Below are positions 38,260 through 49,982 of a DNA stretch of 64,000 nt, piece after piece. A program made the translations under genes and the position numbers. The stretch is from assembly GCA_035041965.1 (NCBI GenBank), contig JAPYMA010000415.1:248001-312000 (forward strand). The letters run 5' to 3'. Source of the DNA: Anisakis pegreffii (taxonomy: Eukaryota > Nematoda > Chromadorea > Rhabditida > Anisakidae). Under the pieces are notes generated by a model that saw nothing but the letters and a program-made list of their open reading frames with translations, ran no database searches and was not told the DNA's origin. Each line of letters begins with the position of its first letter. Within the stretch, counting starts at the first letter, position 1.

Positions 38260-40574
38260 TCAATACATATGCTCAATGTTATTATTTCGGGGTGTTTTAA
38301 TTTTCTCTAAATTTTTCGTGATCATATCATGAAGTGTCGCAAAATGATTCCGCATTTCGGTCAGTACCAAACGAATATTTATAAATTGCTTCTCATCCAT
38401 ATCCAATATGGCACGGCGATAATCTTCCTGAAATACTATCTGTTACGTCTCATTGATTCAAAAATATGGCACTGGTGCAACGCTCGATTTTGCTTGATAT
38501 CAAGTGACTTATTACTATTACTAACATCATCGAGTGTGAATTCACCAACGATTCCATCCCTACCTAATTAGTTATGTCATAAACATAATGACGATGATCA
38601 CGAAAATGTGAGCAATAATGATAATAATAAGAAGAAGAATAAGGATAAAAATAAACATTCAAAATGTATCGCCAATAAATTTATCTATAAATGAATCAAA
38701 CAATAACTGATCAATGCATAGCAAAATAAAACAAAATGAACCAACCACGTGCGGATATTTAGCCACTTTGGTGATCAATCTCGCACGGCTTACGAAATAA
38801 CGTGATATCTGATCCAAGAAAGATGCTGCTTCGCCCTCCACCGTTCGAACCTTCAATATTTCAACATCAGCTTCCATCACATTAACACATCTTCCCAAAA
38901 TCAAACAACACTAATAATAACAATAATAATAACAGTACTAACAATAACAACAACCGTAATGATAAGCATAATGATAATAAATTTTACCATCCCTATCAAT
39001 GATTGAACACTCAAAAATAATTATCGCTGATTGAAACAAGCAAACTACCAACCCGAACATAACGAAATAACTGACATATAATACGTTCAACAACGTGCAA
39101 TGCAACAAACCTCATTAAGAGCTTCCTCTTGAATTGAAACACCGAAATTGTTACCGTCTTCGATTCTCGGGATCAAGAACAGTATCCACATTTTCACCTT
39201 AAATGTTGTCAATTCACTATCAGTTAGGACCTTAGCGAATGACAAATTATTACTACGAATGATATACAATAAAGCGTCTCAAAAATTTAAAAAATTATAC
39301 AATGAAAGAAATTAACGAAAAAATCGCTAAGAAACAAAATAATCATACGACATTCATCAAATACAACCACTGAATAATAACTCTAATCGAGGAATTAACC
39401 TTATTGACCGCCTCAACTGAATCCCTCAGTAACGGTCGTGTGATATCTGTTAATTCTGCAATTTTCTCGTTACATTTCACAGTACCGTTCACAAATCCAT
39501 ACACTGGAGTACCTTAACATAACTTTATAAGTTCAACTGTATTAAATATTACAATTATTCAATTCACAACAACTTATTTGTTCTATCATCCAGCACTGTA
39601 ATACCATCATTCACCTGTAATAACATTAACAGCACGACATCTCAATTCAAACCATGAAAACGCTCTGAAAAATCAAACAAAAAACAAACCATCCAGAAAC
39701 GCAGCCTCCTCACCATTTAGTTTGGTACGTTTTCTAGGTGGTATTTCATCTGTCTGAAATGATTGAACCTATTCAATCACATCATCAAAACTGGAGAATA
39801 TAAGCAAAATCATGTGGTCACTAACTCAACAACACGATACTGTTTCTGCTAATCGTAAGTATCAAAATTAGTTGACAAAATTGGTTAATACTCATCACGT
39901 CAAATTATCATTTACCAACAAAAAACTGATCACTGTAACATGGACCGTTCCTAACATCAGCTTAATGCAATACATTTGACTGCATGCAATAAGTTAATGA
40001 TGAAAAAATTTCTTGTAGCAAACAGTATAAGACGTTTGCAGACACAATTAATTCAACCAATTGAAAATTTAAAAACCACTGATTAAACAATCACTGAGTG
40101 GAAATGGATAATAAACGAATGAATAAATACGGATAAATAAGAAACAAAAACGAATAATGAACAGATGAATAACAAACAAGAGACGGTTTATGAAGAGGTA
40201 TGGGTATTATTTTGTTTGTGTCAGGTAATAACTCTGGTAATCGACTGTACGAGAATCGACCACTCTAAAATAACAAATAACATTCATCAGGAATCATTTC
40301 GTTAAAAGATCAGACATTTCGATAGCGATAATTATACCATCGTTTGAAAATTAGAACAATCGCACCGGTTACAGAAATGTGCTAATGATGATAGCAACTC
40401 GAAAGAATAATGGAGATGTCAATTCAGTAAATTCACAACTGTCAAATAAAAATAGTAACAATAAGAGCAATAGTATACCTCTAATAAATTGTTGAATTCA
40501 ATCACTTTTTTTGGGAATTCTTCTAGAACGATTTTTTCGGCTTCTTTCAGCAAGTTCTCTCGATAAATTTCCAT
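38260..40574 (-). CDS. PSME3: Proteasome activator PA28-gamma
   Basis: PA28-gamma forms a heptameric cap on the nuclear 20S proteasome and promotes ubiquitin-independent degradation. Exons in reading order: 40574-40479, 40264-40178, 39753-39690, 39512-39400, 39197-39111, 38850-38746, 38427-38260 (239 residues, phases consistent). Recognised blocks: EFPKKVIEF near the N-terminus; PPRKRTKLNGEE, the basic nuclear-localisation-like segment of the homologue-specific insert; the very conserved LIPRIEDGNNFGVSIQEE activation-loop region; DQISRYFVSRARLITKVAKY; and the C-terminal MRNHFATLHDMITKNLEKIK. Length is close to the usual ~254. The ATG follows directly on an acceptor-like atttttaag. It therefore probably starts here after leader trans-splicing, though a short upstream exon matching the first ~14 residues of vertebrate homologues cannot be excluded. 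Confidence 0.95.
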
Positions 40575-41694
40575 CTTAAAAATGATAAACGAACGTCAAC
40601 CATTAACCAATGAGTTTCATTACAATTATGTTTCTACAGTCAACTAATTTCATCCAGCAAATTTGCACGAATCATTCACCAATAATACCGAACCATGCAA
40701 TCGTTCATTCTTCAACACCAAATCACTACTGAAGTTTAATTACGAAAATTCTACAGGCAACTTTTGCGCTCTGGACAAATCCAATTTCGTAGATTATCAT
40801 CTTTCTTGTCAACTTATTCAGTAGCGAACAGAACAGGTGAGATTGATGCTGTGGTACAATGAAATTGGAGATGTTTTCACATAACATATTTCTCATTGCT
40901 TGCCAAGTTTATGATATCGAGACATTAATTGTAACCACTTCGATTACATCGTTCAAAATAACAAATACGAACCTGCTTCTTTGGACTGTTTGCATTTTTC
41001 TCCACTGGCATTTTTCAGTAACAAGAATATTAATAACAAGATTGAAACACTGCAAAAATTCATTGAATTAACGAAAGTAATCCGGCGAAATATAAATGTG
41101 AATGAATGCGTTGTCATCAACTCGACACTCCACTTTTGCATTCCAAAGAGTTTATTCTGATTTTGAGCATAACAATTCGAATATGCTTCATTCAGAACAA
41201 TCGAGAGGAATCGTCAAATGCACCGCTTACAATAAAACGAGAAACAAGAAAACGATTGATTCAAATGCAGTAGATATGTTGTGAAACAGTACGGAACTGT
41301 TAACGCATACAACGAAAATTATCACTGAACTGTTGATGGGAAACTTGAATGTCTTGAAATATTTATTGCTGAACGAAAATTATATACATGGGAATGTGCG
41401 TGAAAGAATTCACTTCGTAAAAAAATATCAAGAAGACATAAGGCAGTGCTCATTGTCAGTGAAAACAATAAATGCCACTTGTATACAAACCTGATGCAAA
41501 CGATAATAACGTGAGCAAGTCTCTAATTATATCCAAGAAAAGGCAACAGTAAATAACATCTAAGCTAATTTACAATAACTTTACAATGAGTAATTACACA
41601 AACTGATATTTGATGACAATAACAAAACAATGCAAAAATTTCAATTACATCAATATACAAAAAGAAAACAGTGATAGTAGAACAACGACTAATA
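40575..41694. other. Spacer between MITD1 and PSME3
   Basis: 1.1 kb between two genes on the same strand. Small open frames on both strands have no support. The short distance and the acceptor-like sequence at the PSME3 start leave room for co-transcription with MITD1 (inference). Confidence 0.4.
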
Positions 41695-43425
41695 TCACCT
41701 CATACGAAATATATCGACCGTTGTTTCGTGACACCGTCTCAAATTCAGATCACCGGTACCTATGCCGTACCGACCCGGATTTTGAAAGTAATCCAATCCA
41801 CGACCAATCTTCACAATCCATCCATTATTAAACCTTCAAAAAATAACTCAACATCATAGAGATGAATACATTCATTAAAAAATCGCAAAACTTTCTCAGC
41901 AAAATGAACATCTTCAATCATTCAGTGATAACTCCTAAAGCCGACTACAGTTCAAATAATAAACTTCACTATATGATCGTAAAGTCGTCGATAATAATTT
42001 TTAAATTTGTTGAACTAGTTAATATCTTCAAGTTTCAATTGCTCGCTCGAACACATGAACTGAACAAATGAATCTATCCATTGAACGCAGCATCACTTAA
42101 TAATAATAATACATCACACAAAGCATTTATTAAATGTCACATTTATACTGAGCATTAGATATCTAATTATTATATTGGATTTTACTGATTACAATTAGAT
42201 CAGATTTCACTAATTCCTAATTATATATCAGATTCAAAAAAATGATCAATAATGATAGATTACGGATATACCTTATCTCTCTGTCATGGATATTTCCATC
42301 AAAAATGATAATCAATCGGATATTATGTTCTGATAAACTGTGTCGCAACTCATTCAATCCTTCTTCATTGTTCGAGTCACGTTGTGTCCTCAATTTGATA
42401 CTATGCAGATTCGGCGCATTCAGCAAACAATATTCACAGAATCGAACAAAGTTTACAATCTGAAAACTTCAATCTTCTATCACCTGATGTTCTCATCAAT
42501 CGTTACGATTCCTAACTTATAATTGTAGCATTATCTCAGGCTACAGTCAATTGCAAATTTCATCCGTGTTTTCACTTCAATAAATTTAGACTTCTCTAAA
42601 CCATTAGATCGGTTCACGCAATACGTAACTGATGATAAATGAAACTTTAAATGCTCAATACGATCACTAAACTGAACTGAGTTTCAGAAATACGACTGAA
42701 CAAACAGAAGGGTGAACCTGATGATGTGCTATGATATAGGCATCGTCGATGCTAATTTCCGTCAATGAGTCGTCCATGCACTTCGAGAATATTTTATCAT
42801 ATCCATGCCCAGTCTGAAGATTTCTTATTACTGTATACCGGAATGTATTCATAATCCAATGTTATCATGAGATATTACTCGATCGAATGTGGACTTCATG
42901 AAGCAATGATGCTGTCATACTAGAAATTTATACTAACACACATCACCTATGCAAATTACGGAGGCATACAAACGAAACTGACCGTTCCTTTCTTGATGCG
43001 ACGTTGCTCCAGTGAGTCCACTTTTATTTTGGCTTGTCCTTTCAGAAACTCGGCACGACTCATGTACTTCGATATTTGATTCTTCAAGGAATCTCTCTGT
43101 TGCTGCGTTACTTCGTCACCTGAAAATAGCCAATTGAATGATCCTGAATTCATTCATTTCGAAACGAACACCTACTTCAAGTGGTCATTTTCATACGATG
43201 TTGAACAGCTGAAAATTCAGTCCGAAAATATCACAACTGATGAGTGTATCTATATGAAATTGGTTGCGATGAAATCAACGAAATAATAACTCAACAAGAC
43301 ATAGCCTCCATAAGAACGGCAATTCCCTCGACGTACTTCTGAACAGCTTCCATCTTCTTATCGTCTTTATCCAATTCGACCGCTTCCCTTAGTGGCTTCT
43401 TACCCCTTTCAATGTATCTTTCCAT
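41695..43425 (-). CDS. MITD1: MIT domain-containing protein 1
   Basis: MITD1 binds ESCRT-III tails through its N-terminal MIT domain and helps coordinate abscission in cytokinesis through a C-terminal phospholipase-D-like membrane-binding domain. Exons in reading order: 43425-43296, 43119-42983, 42813-42718, 42459-42272, 41833-41695 (229 residues; phases consistent; human protein about 249). The MIT three-helix region is residues about 5-75 ([34 protein letters not shown]). The C-terminal half carries the family blocks [43 protein letters not shown] and [12 protein letters not shown]. The first intron uses a GTTGAG donor, and the acceptors before the last exon and the start codon are AAG. The residues before the MIT domain are few, so the start at 43425 is likely but not proven. 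Confidence 0.95.
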
Positions 43426-44367
43426 TTCCTGCTGTCTTAAAGTCAGTTTATTTATCATCTCCACCAACATATACCATCATCGAATCGATTATAATGGCTG
43501 TGTAAATTGACTAACATCATAAGCACATTAACATATTAGAACAAGACATACATGCACAACATATTCAGATCTAATTGGATGTTTCAAGCAAAAAGACGGA
43601 ACAACCATTAGCTCAGAATGTGCTCATCCTGAAAAAAATGATTTACATAACAAAAACCACCTGACTACTTTCACACTCGTAAAGTAATCATTCGAAAAAA
43701 TTCCGAATATAATCATTTCGTTGAGTATCTCGACAGGTGATGTTATGCCAAATTTAACGCACTTACTGTCTGTATCTGTGTGTCTTCGCTAATAAATCGC
43801 CAGTTGCTATTATCAAATGCAATGATGTTACAATTACTATGGCAACACCAAGAAATTGAGATCGATTAGATCCTGCTTCATGGACATTCCCTAATAACAC
43901 TCTAGCATGATTCTCGAATTTATCAGTTATCTTGAAATTTTATCACTTTCATCGACAGGACACCAACTCACAGATATACGCCATGTCAAAACATTGATAC
44001 CAAGGTATCTATCGTTTATTAGCGATTATCTGTTTGAAATTAATCAGAGCATGTTTATATTCAAGATGTAAACCTGAACTGTTGTTAAGTATGTAGTCTT
44101 TAAGTCACTTCAATCTTTAAGTATTCATGTAACAAAAAAAATGTAACTCATTACATTCACCTCAAACCACTGCAAAATCTACGCTAATTGTAAGTGTGCA
44201 CATTTGCAGGCGACTCTCACAATTGAGTGTTCCGCACTAATGTTTGTTCAGTTTCATTAAGGAATGAACGATACTCTCTGAAAATTTATCATTTGAGAAG
44301 TGCAATACAGCAAGAATAAATGCCGTTTCATGTCGCAATCCTTTAATTTGATTTTACTACCATTCAG
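43426..44367. other. Divergent spacer between MITD1 and the tectonic-like gene
   Basis: About 0.9 kb with no exon-like sequence; probably promoter DNA for both sides and perhaps an unseen 5' exon of the tectonic-like gene. Confidence 0.4.
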
Positions 44368-44502
44368 ACACTCAGCATTCGATGTTATTGGTGGTTATTC
44401 ACCCTTGATCGTATCATTTTTTGACGGTACCGCGAAGCAATTACCAGAACCTTCGATTACAGCATTGGCTCAACAACCGTTCTGGTTCACGAATGATTTC
44501 AG
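44368..44502 (+). CDS. Possible 5' exon of the tectonic-like gene
   Basis: A 135-nt open block between a good acceptor (accattcag) and donor (TTCAG|GTGATT), phase 2 at both ends. It reads ...GGYSPLIVSFFDGTAKQLPE... and ends FWFTNDF. The next acceptor, at 44699, joins it in frame to a Ser/Thr/Asn-rich stretch (NQTTNSTTEDEVPSKQ). It matches no tectonic block that I can name, so it could belong to this gene's variable N-terminus or to an unrecognised neighbour. Confidence 0.4.
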
Positions 44503-44767
44503 GTGATTCACAGTCTCCAGAAACTTCAGACATCCTCAAACAATTTCACATGCTCAGTTACAATTGTATCTTTTCAAAAATCAGGATTCTATACAGCGAA
44601 TCTCTAGCGTGGAATGTAAAATGCACAATGTCTGAGGAATACAGAGCAATTAGAAATTGAAATATCTTATCCACGACAGCTAAACTTGATAATTTCAGCA
44701 ACCAAACAACGAATTCTACAACAGAAGATGAGGTGCCTTCCAAACAAATTTCTGTTTCAATAATTTC

Positions 44768-47036
44768 TCATCGTCGTTTATTCCACTCTTCCCTCAAAAT
44801 ATTGCATTCAATGGAAACCATCGAATCGCAATCGGGACATTAATAATTTTGATGAATTCCTGTTATGGAGATATGCAGAGCCTTCCGATGGTAATTCCGA
44901 AAGCTTCTTTCAAAATCGTTCAAAATGAACGAATGGATTTGTGAATGAAGTCTTACAGCAACTGATTCCCATTTCATGATATCAATTCTACTCTTCCGAA
45001 TTTTTTCAATGATTCCCCTAATTTATCTTATTAAATTGTTTTCAAAAGATCAATGAATCCGGATTAAATGTGACCGAACAGTTACTCGGTTCAATGCATC
45101 CAGCAGGAGCAGTAGATCTGTATCGAGCTGGTGATGAGCTGAATGCCAATGGTCTACTTCGATTGATTTTACCAGGTCGTGTTTTAGAGAATCTTCAGTA
45201 CCAATCAACTTGATAATAGATTACAAATAGCAGTAGTGATAATATAGCATGAATAACATCAACAATTACGATATCCATACTAATAATATTGTGATGTTGA
45301 TGAGGTTATGATAAAGATTATTGCAATAAATTGATGATAGACAAAATGGTGCATGTAATTGAAAAATTACTGATTAATTGATAATTAGATGATAAAGGTG
45401 TGTGTTCGTCTTCGAGTACAATGCCGATTAAGTATGCCATTAATACGACAACATATTGTGCGTGGAGCATCGAAAATTCAGAGGTTTATTCCGATTACAC
45501 GTTCAAGTTCCCATTTTTGAAGCATCACTCAAGGCAATTTTAAAACTCTAAAAAAACTCGCCTCATTTGATACAAATTTCCGCGCTGCTCGTTAAGAGTG
45601 ATTAAAAAATAATTCAAACAAATCATTCTCTTCGAATGTATTTGTGAATGCAGTGTAAAAATGCACTGGAATGTTGCAGAATAATGTTGAGAATGGTGAA
45701 TATTCTCGCGAACAGTTAACAACTCTAATGAATATTTATTGCAGAGTTGCAACAGATCTTTGAAGATGAAAAATTATTTCCTTGATTATATCACTGCAAA
45801 TGCGATTTGTGATCGATCAAATGACAACTGCTTCACACCGATTTTGATGTTTGTTTCTTATGGATATAACATCTTTTTTTTTTCACTAATCAGCATTCTG
45901 GAATGAAGTCATTTTCCTCATTTGATAGATAGTTTTGAGCTTGCTGAGGTAATATTGCTAGGTTCATCGTTCCCAATAAGAATAGATTAGCGATTAAGAA
46001 ATTTTCATTTGAAGAGATTACAATTACAATGGAACCACAAATCAACTGAACGATTGTCAATATTTGAGCGATATGCTCATCGACATCATCACTCAAAACG
46101 GCGTTATCACCGGTTTCAAAATAAGGTAACCAATTATTCAAAGTATACGATCGATTCAACTTTCTTGCGTTCAATACTATTACGGATTTCACGCTGATCC
46201 ATTTTATTGTTCATCTCTTTAAGATGAGCTTTGTTTTATACCAGAATATGACTGTACATTTCTTGTGCAATATAACTGTTCGTTGAATCGAAACTAACAC
46301 CATCAGAGATCAAATTGATAATGTCGATTTCACATACGTATGAGCAATCACAACAATGAAAATTTCAGCTTCCGTATACAGAACACTTCATGTTATCTAA
46401 ACAATTGTATGTTCTCAACTAAAGTATCTTTTCACGAAGTATCGTATTCTTCAATATCTCATCGAAGACATTTGTCACGGTTCGTTCCGATTGCGAGACT
46501 ATTTTACCCATTCAGAAATAAACCTCATAAGCAGTTATAAACATAGATAAAATGACCGTATCAACAGCAATGTCTTAGCTCATTACATCAAGAAATCACG
46601 ACGATTTAAAATTATCGGAGACCAGCGTTTGTAACGAATAATGATTGAATCTAAACGTAACGATGATTTTAAAAATAATCAAGATTCAGTGATAATTTAA
46701 TTCAGTCTTAATCACTTATTATTTGAACGAGAAGGTGGCTTGAAAAATAAATTATCGATAAGTGTTTGAGATGATTGATAAGTATAATTTCTACAGCTAT
46801 ACTAGTACTGGCCAAACGTAATGCTCATTTCAACCGTAATTGTTATTGACGGTAAACATTGCAGATTTGATGTGAGCGAAGGACATCTACGTTGCCCATC
46901 CGAAGTGACTTGTCTTAATGAGTTTCGATATTTCTTAAAACTGATCGATTATGGCAGCTCAATGGCACAATTCGTTTCACTTTTACCAATCATGATTATC
47001 GCTGTGATTTTTGTCTCATTCAAATATATGTTCTAG
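44768..47036 (+). CDS. TCTN1: Tectonic-family protein (ciliary transition zone)
   Basis: Tectonics are secreted or membrane-anchored components of the ciliary transition zone (MKS/B9 complex). Resolved exons: a block at about 44768-44890, then 45049-45175, 45398-45500 and 46015-46125, and a last block 46865-47036. Matches to the family by eye: STLPSKYCIQW...DINNFDEF...PSDG; then DLYRAGDELNANG..LRLILPG and VCSSSSTMP..., the 'Y.aGdpL...G.C..S' region; YSDYTFKF; and NDCQYLSDMLIDIITQNG, matching the 'tCq.vv....y.I.tnG' region. The joins 45175/45398 and 45500/46015 keep phase. The last block ends in a hydrophobic helix (FVSLLPIMIIAVIFVSF) and a stop, as expected for a C-terminal anchor, but its link to the rest is inferred. 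The first block has no AG acceptor in its open frame and its donor phase does not match the next exon. Possible exons between 46126 and 46864 (for example after tttcag at 46358) are unproven. The paralogue number is uncertain. Confidence 0.65.
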
Positions 47037-47127
47037 CTGTGCAATGTATCAGTTCGCAAACACTTTATTTCTTGGGCAATGCATACTTCACAAGCTAAAT
47101 TCCACGATTACTTCAATGCATTCTCAA

Positions 47128-47133
47128 TAAATT
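47128..47133 (+). terminator. Possible poly(A) signal of the tectonic-like gene
   Basis: AATAAA about 90 nt after the proposed stop codon on the same strand. Confidence 0.35.
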
Positions 47134-47729
47134 CTACAACTCCGGAAAGGAAGGTGCTTGATTCGTTCTCAAACTGCCATTCAATGAAATGAATGCAAAC
47201 GTATACCATAAGTGTTGTTAATGCTTAATTGCTGATCGTATTCTTAACTGCTGACTTAATAAAACGCAATAAAGCAGAATTTATTAAAAACATTATAATC
47301 CTTCACAATTATCGTCATCAACAACAGCAATAAAATTCCATAAAGATGTCATACAATATACAATTTTCATGACATATCAGCATGTTTACAACTGATTCAA
47401 AAGTGGTTTTGATATACGAAAGTGAAAGAGGTGATATCTGATCAAATTATCAGACAATTTAATAACAAAATCAAAACTGCAATTCAATGAAATGAATGAA
47501 TGCAAATGTATGCTATAACTATTATGCGAAAGCAATTTAAAGAACGTAATCTTAATGAGATTAATATGAGTTTACAAATCCATGAAGATCTACAATAGTA
47601 CTCGGTAATAACATGTAGATGCAATGCAGTAACATATTTTAAATGCATTAGCTGAAGGTGTTTTATAAATGGATTATGTACAGATATACACAGAGGTAGA
47701 CCAAATATCTTCGTTAATTCGATTCATAT

Positions 47730-49301
47730 TTATCGTTTTTTCTTTACTCCAATTGCTGGACATATATCTTTATTCAGACACGTCGAGCACTTCGGGTAAA
47801 GAGGAGTGCAGGTTTGTTGGCCAAACCCTACTAATGTTTTATTGAGAGCTGCCCATCGTTCACGCGGAATCAACGCTTCTAGCGCAGCACCCGTCTGTTC
47901 TGGAGTAGACGTTTTCACCTGTTAATGCAAACAATATAACTTCAGAATATGATAGAAATAATGTAAAACTGACTAATAATAATGATTTGGATTGAAAGAA
48001 TGAGCTCGAGAAAACTTACTTGAAACAATTACGCTTCATGATAAATACATATACAATAAAACTAAAAAATCAACGTATGACTCGAAGAATTAACAGATTA
48101 AGGAATAAAAACCGCACCCATCCGAGTCTATTTGCAATTCGATGAACATGCGTGTCGACACCGATTCCCTCGATTTGATCCCAAGCATGTTGCATCGTTA
48201 AGTTTGCCATTTTTAGACCAACACCCGGTAACGAACACAATTCTTTGATTGATCTCGGTATATCACTTTGATATTTTTCCTTCAACACTGATGCCGTCTT
48301 CTTCAAATATATCGCTTTCTTCTGAAATCATTTAGGATTTGCCATACAACATTTTGCAAAAAAATAAAAACGCTGAATTCAAAAGGCTTTTTGAAAACCT
48401 GGACATCAATTTCCTCTTAATTCGTGATAACAATAAAGCCATGAACTGACCTTGTAAAATCCAACAGGTATAAGTAAATTCCGAAGCTCTTCCTCATCCA
48501 TCCCCAGAATGTTTTCCACGGTACAACCTCGAGCTTTAAGTCGCTGCAATGTGGTCCGAATTCAGTTAAAATGTTTAGTCGAAAAAAGGAATTATTCAAT
48601 ATACAATATTTTGAAATGGTACAGGAAAAATTGTTAACACCGGTCAAACTGTCAACAAAAAGAACATTTTGTGAATGAAATCGTTCACTGAGAATGCCAA
48701 ATACTGCCTATTTACCTGCATAGCAGCCGCCGTAACCTCATCTTTCGTCTGACTCGATAGCATTAACGAGACAAGGATTTGAAAACGATACGTCTGAAAA
48801 CAAACGTTTACTCTCAGAATGTCAAGCCTGACAAATCATTTTTCCGATTATAATAACTGTAAACTACTGGACCCATATGAACACTCAAAATAATTTCATC
48901 ACTAATTGCCATAAACCAAAACTTTGATGAAGTTCGTAAAACACTATTTGCTTTACTTGAACGAATTGAGGTGATTGGACTTCATCTGGAACTGAAAAAA
49001 AGCTCGTAAAAAAAGAATATTTCTAGCGAAAACGACACACCTGAGGCGATGACAACACATCACCTAACATGTCACATCCCACTGTATCAACTGGTGCGTC
49101 TTTTGTCTCCCGAATCTTTTCCAAATTCTCAAGATGTTGTTGCCATAGCGGTTTTTCATTTCCATCCTCCTTCTTCACCTTCTTTCTTCCAGACTGCCGT
49201 TTGTTAGTTGTTGCAGTAGCATTACTCGCAGCATTCACCTCATTCGGTTGTTGTTGTTGTTCCACCTCGATTTTGATGGCTTTACCACGTCTTTTCACCA
49301 T
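47730..49301 (-). CDS. NTHL1: Endonuclease III-like DNA glycosylase/AP lyase
   Basis: Removes oxidised pyrimidines in base-excision repair and nicks the abasic site. Exons in reading order: 49301-49037, 48991-48957, 48793-48716, 48543-48451, 48321-48118, 47918-47730 (287 residues). A Lys/Arg-rich N-terminus ([19 protein letters not shown]) could carry nuclear or mitochondrial targeting. The glycosylase core follows: [41 protein letters not shown]; the helix-hairpin-helix [10 protein letters not shown] with the catalytic Lys194; and [13 protein letters not shown] with the catalytic Asp213. The [4Fe-4S] ligands are Cys262, Cys269, Cys272 and Cys278 (C-x6-C-x2-C-x5-C). The exon 1/exon 2 join was chosen to keep frame (donor T|GTCGTT) and is the least certain. 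The acceptor-like tttgttttag ends 4 nt before the ATG. Confidence 0.95.
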
Positions 49302-49982
49302 ATTACTAAAACAAACTTGAATACCTCGGTGGGTAAGGAAGGCTCTTGACCGTTTCTCAAAACTTCTTCAAAGCGAATGGAAAATATTACCAATTTAAAA
49401 CAGTACGAAAATTGTGAACGAAACATTTGTAGAATTGCACATTTCGTAACATTTCACAGTTTAGCTTTAACGGACTTTTGAGGCCTCAATTTTGCAATTA
49501 GTTATGATCTTATCTCGATTTTTTTCGTCACAGCATTTTCTCAGAAGAATAAGATCAAGAGAAAAGTTATCAGCGATCTCAGTTCCTTGAGAATCATTGA
49601 AGAAATAAATTACAATTTTTATTTTCTAGTATTTCGCGCTATTCATAATTCATCACTGTTAGTGGTGTTGCCACGATATCTGAAGTGATCTCATGACTTC
49701 ACACATGTAGTGTCAAACTTTGTGCAGATATTGTGTCTCGTGAATATTCGTAAAATCAAAGAATCGGAAAAATCAAGTATTAATAGTTGATCCAAACTTA
49801 AACAATTCGTTGAAGAAATCTTATTCCAATTGTTGGCGAAATCGGCTATTGGTTATCGGTTAAAGAAGATTTGAATTGTGCCCATGCAACATTATACTCT
49901 CAATTGCAATCGAATTAATTTTAGAAAGCTAACAATAAACAGTAATTGGAGGAGTAGATTTGGATAAAATCAGTTTGTAAAG
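49302..49982. promoter_or_regulatory. Shared divergent promoter region of NTHL1 and PRIM1
   Basis: 681 bp separate the two start codons, so both promoters must lie here or overlap. An acceptor-like tttgttttag sits right before the NTHL1 ATG on the minus strand. An aataaacag lies some 50 nt before the PRIM1 ATG. No TATA box or named binding motif is obvious. Confidence 0.5.

Noticed and set aside
39570..39625. Possible extra PSME3 microexon (reads VNDGITVLDDRTNK on the minus strand)
   Set aside because: The flanking exons join in phase without it and the donor after it is poor; could at most be an alternative exon.
45890..46192. 100-codon minus-strand ORF with a hydrophobic segment
   Set aside because: Overlaps the tectonic exon 46015-46125, which matches a conserved block and has matching splice phases on the plus strand.
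49069..49320. 83-codon plus-strand ORF rich in Ser, Phe and Cys
   Set aside because: Antisense of the Lys/Glu-rich N-terminal exon of NTHL1.
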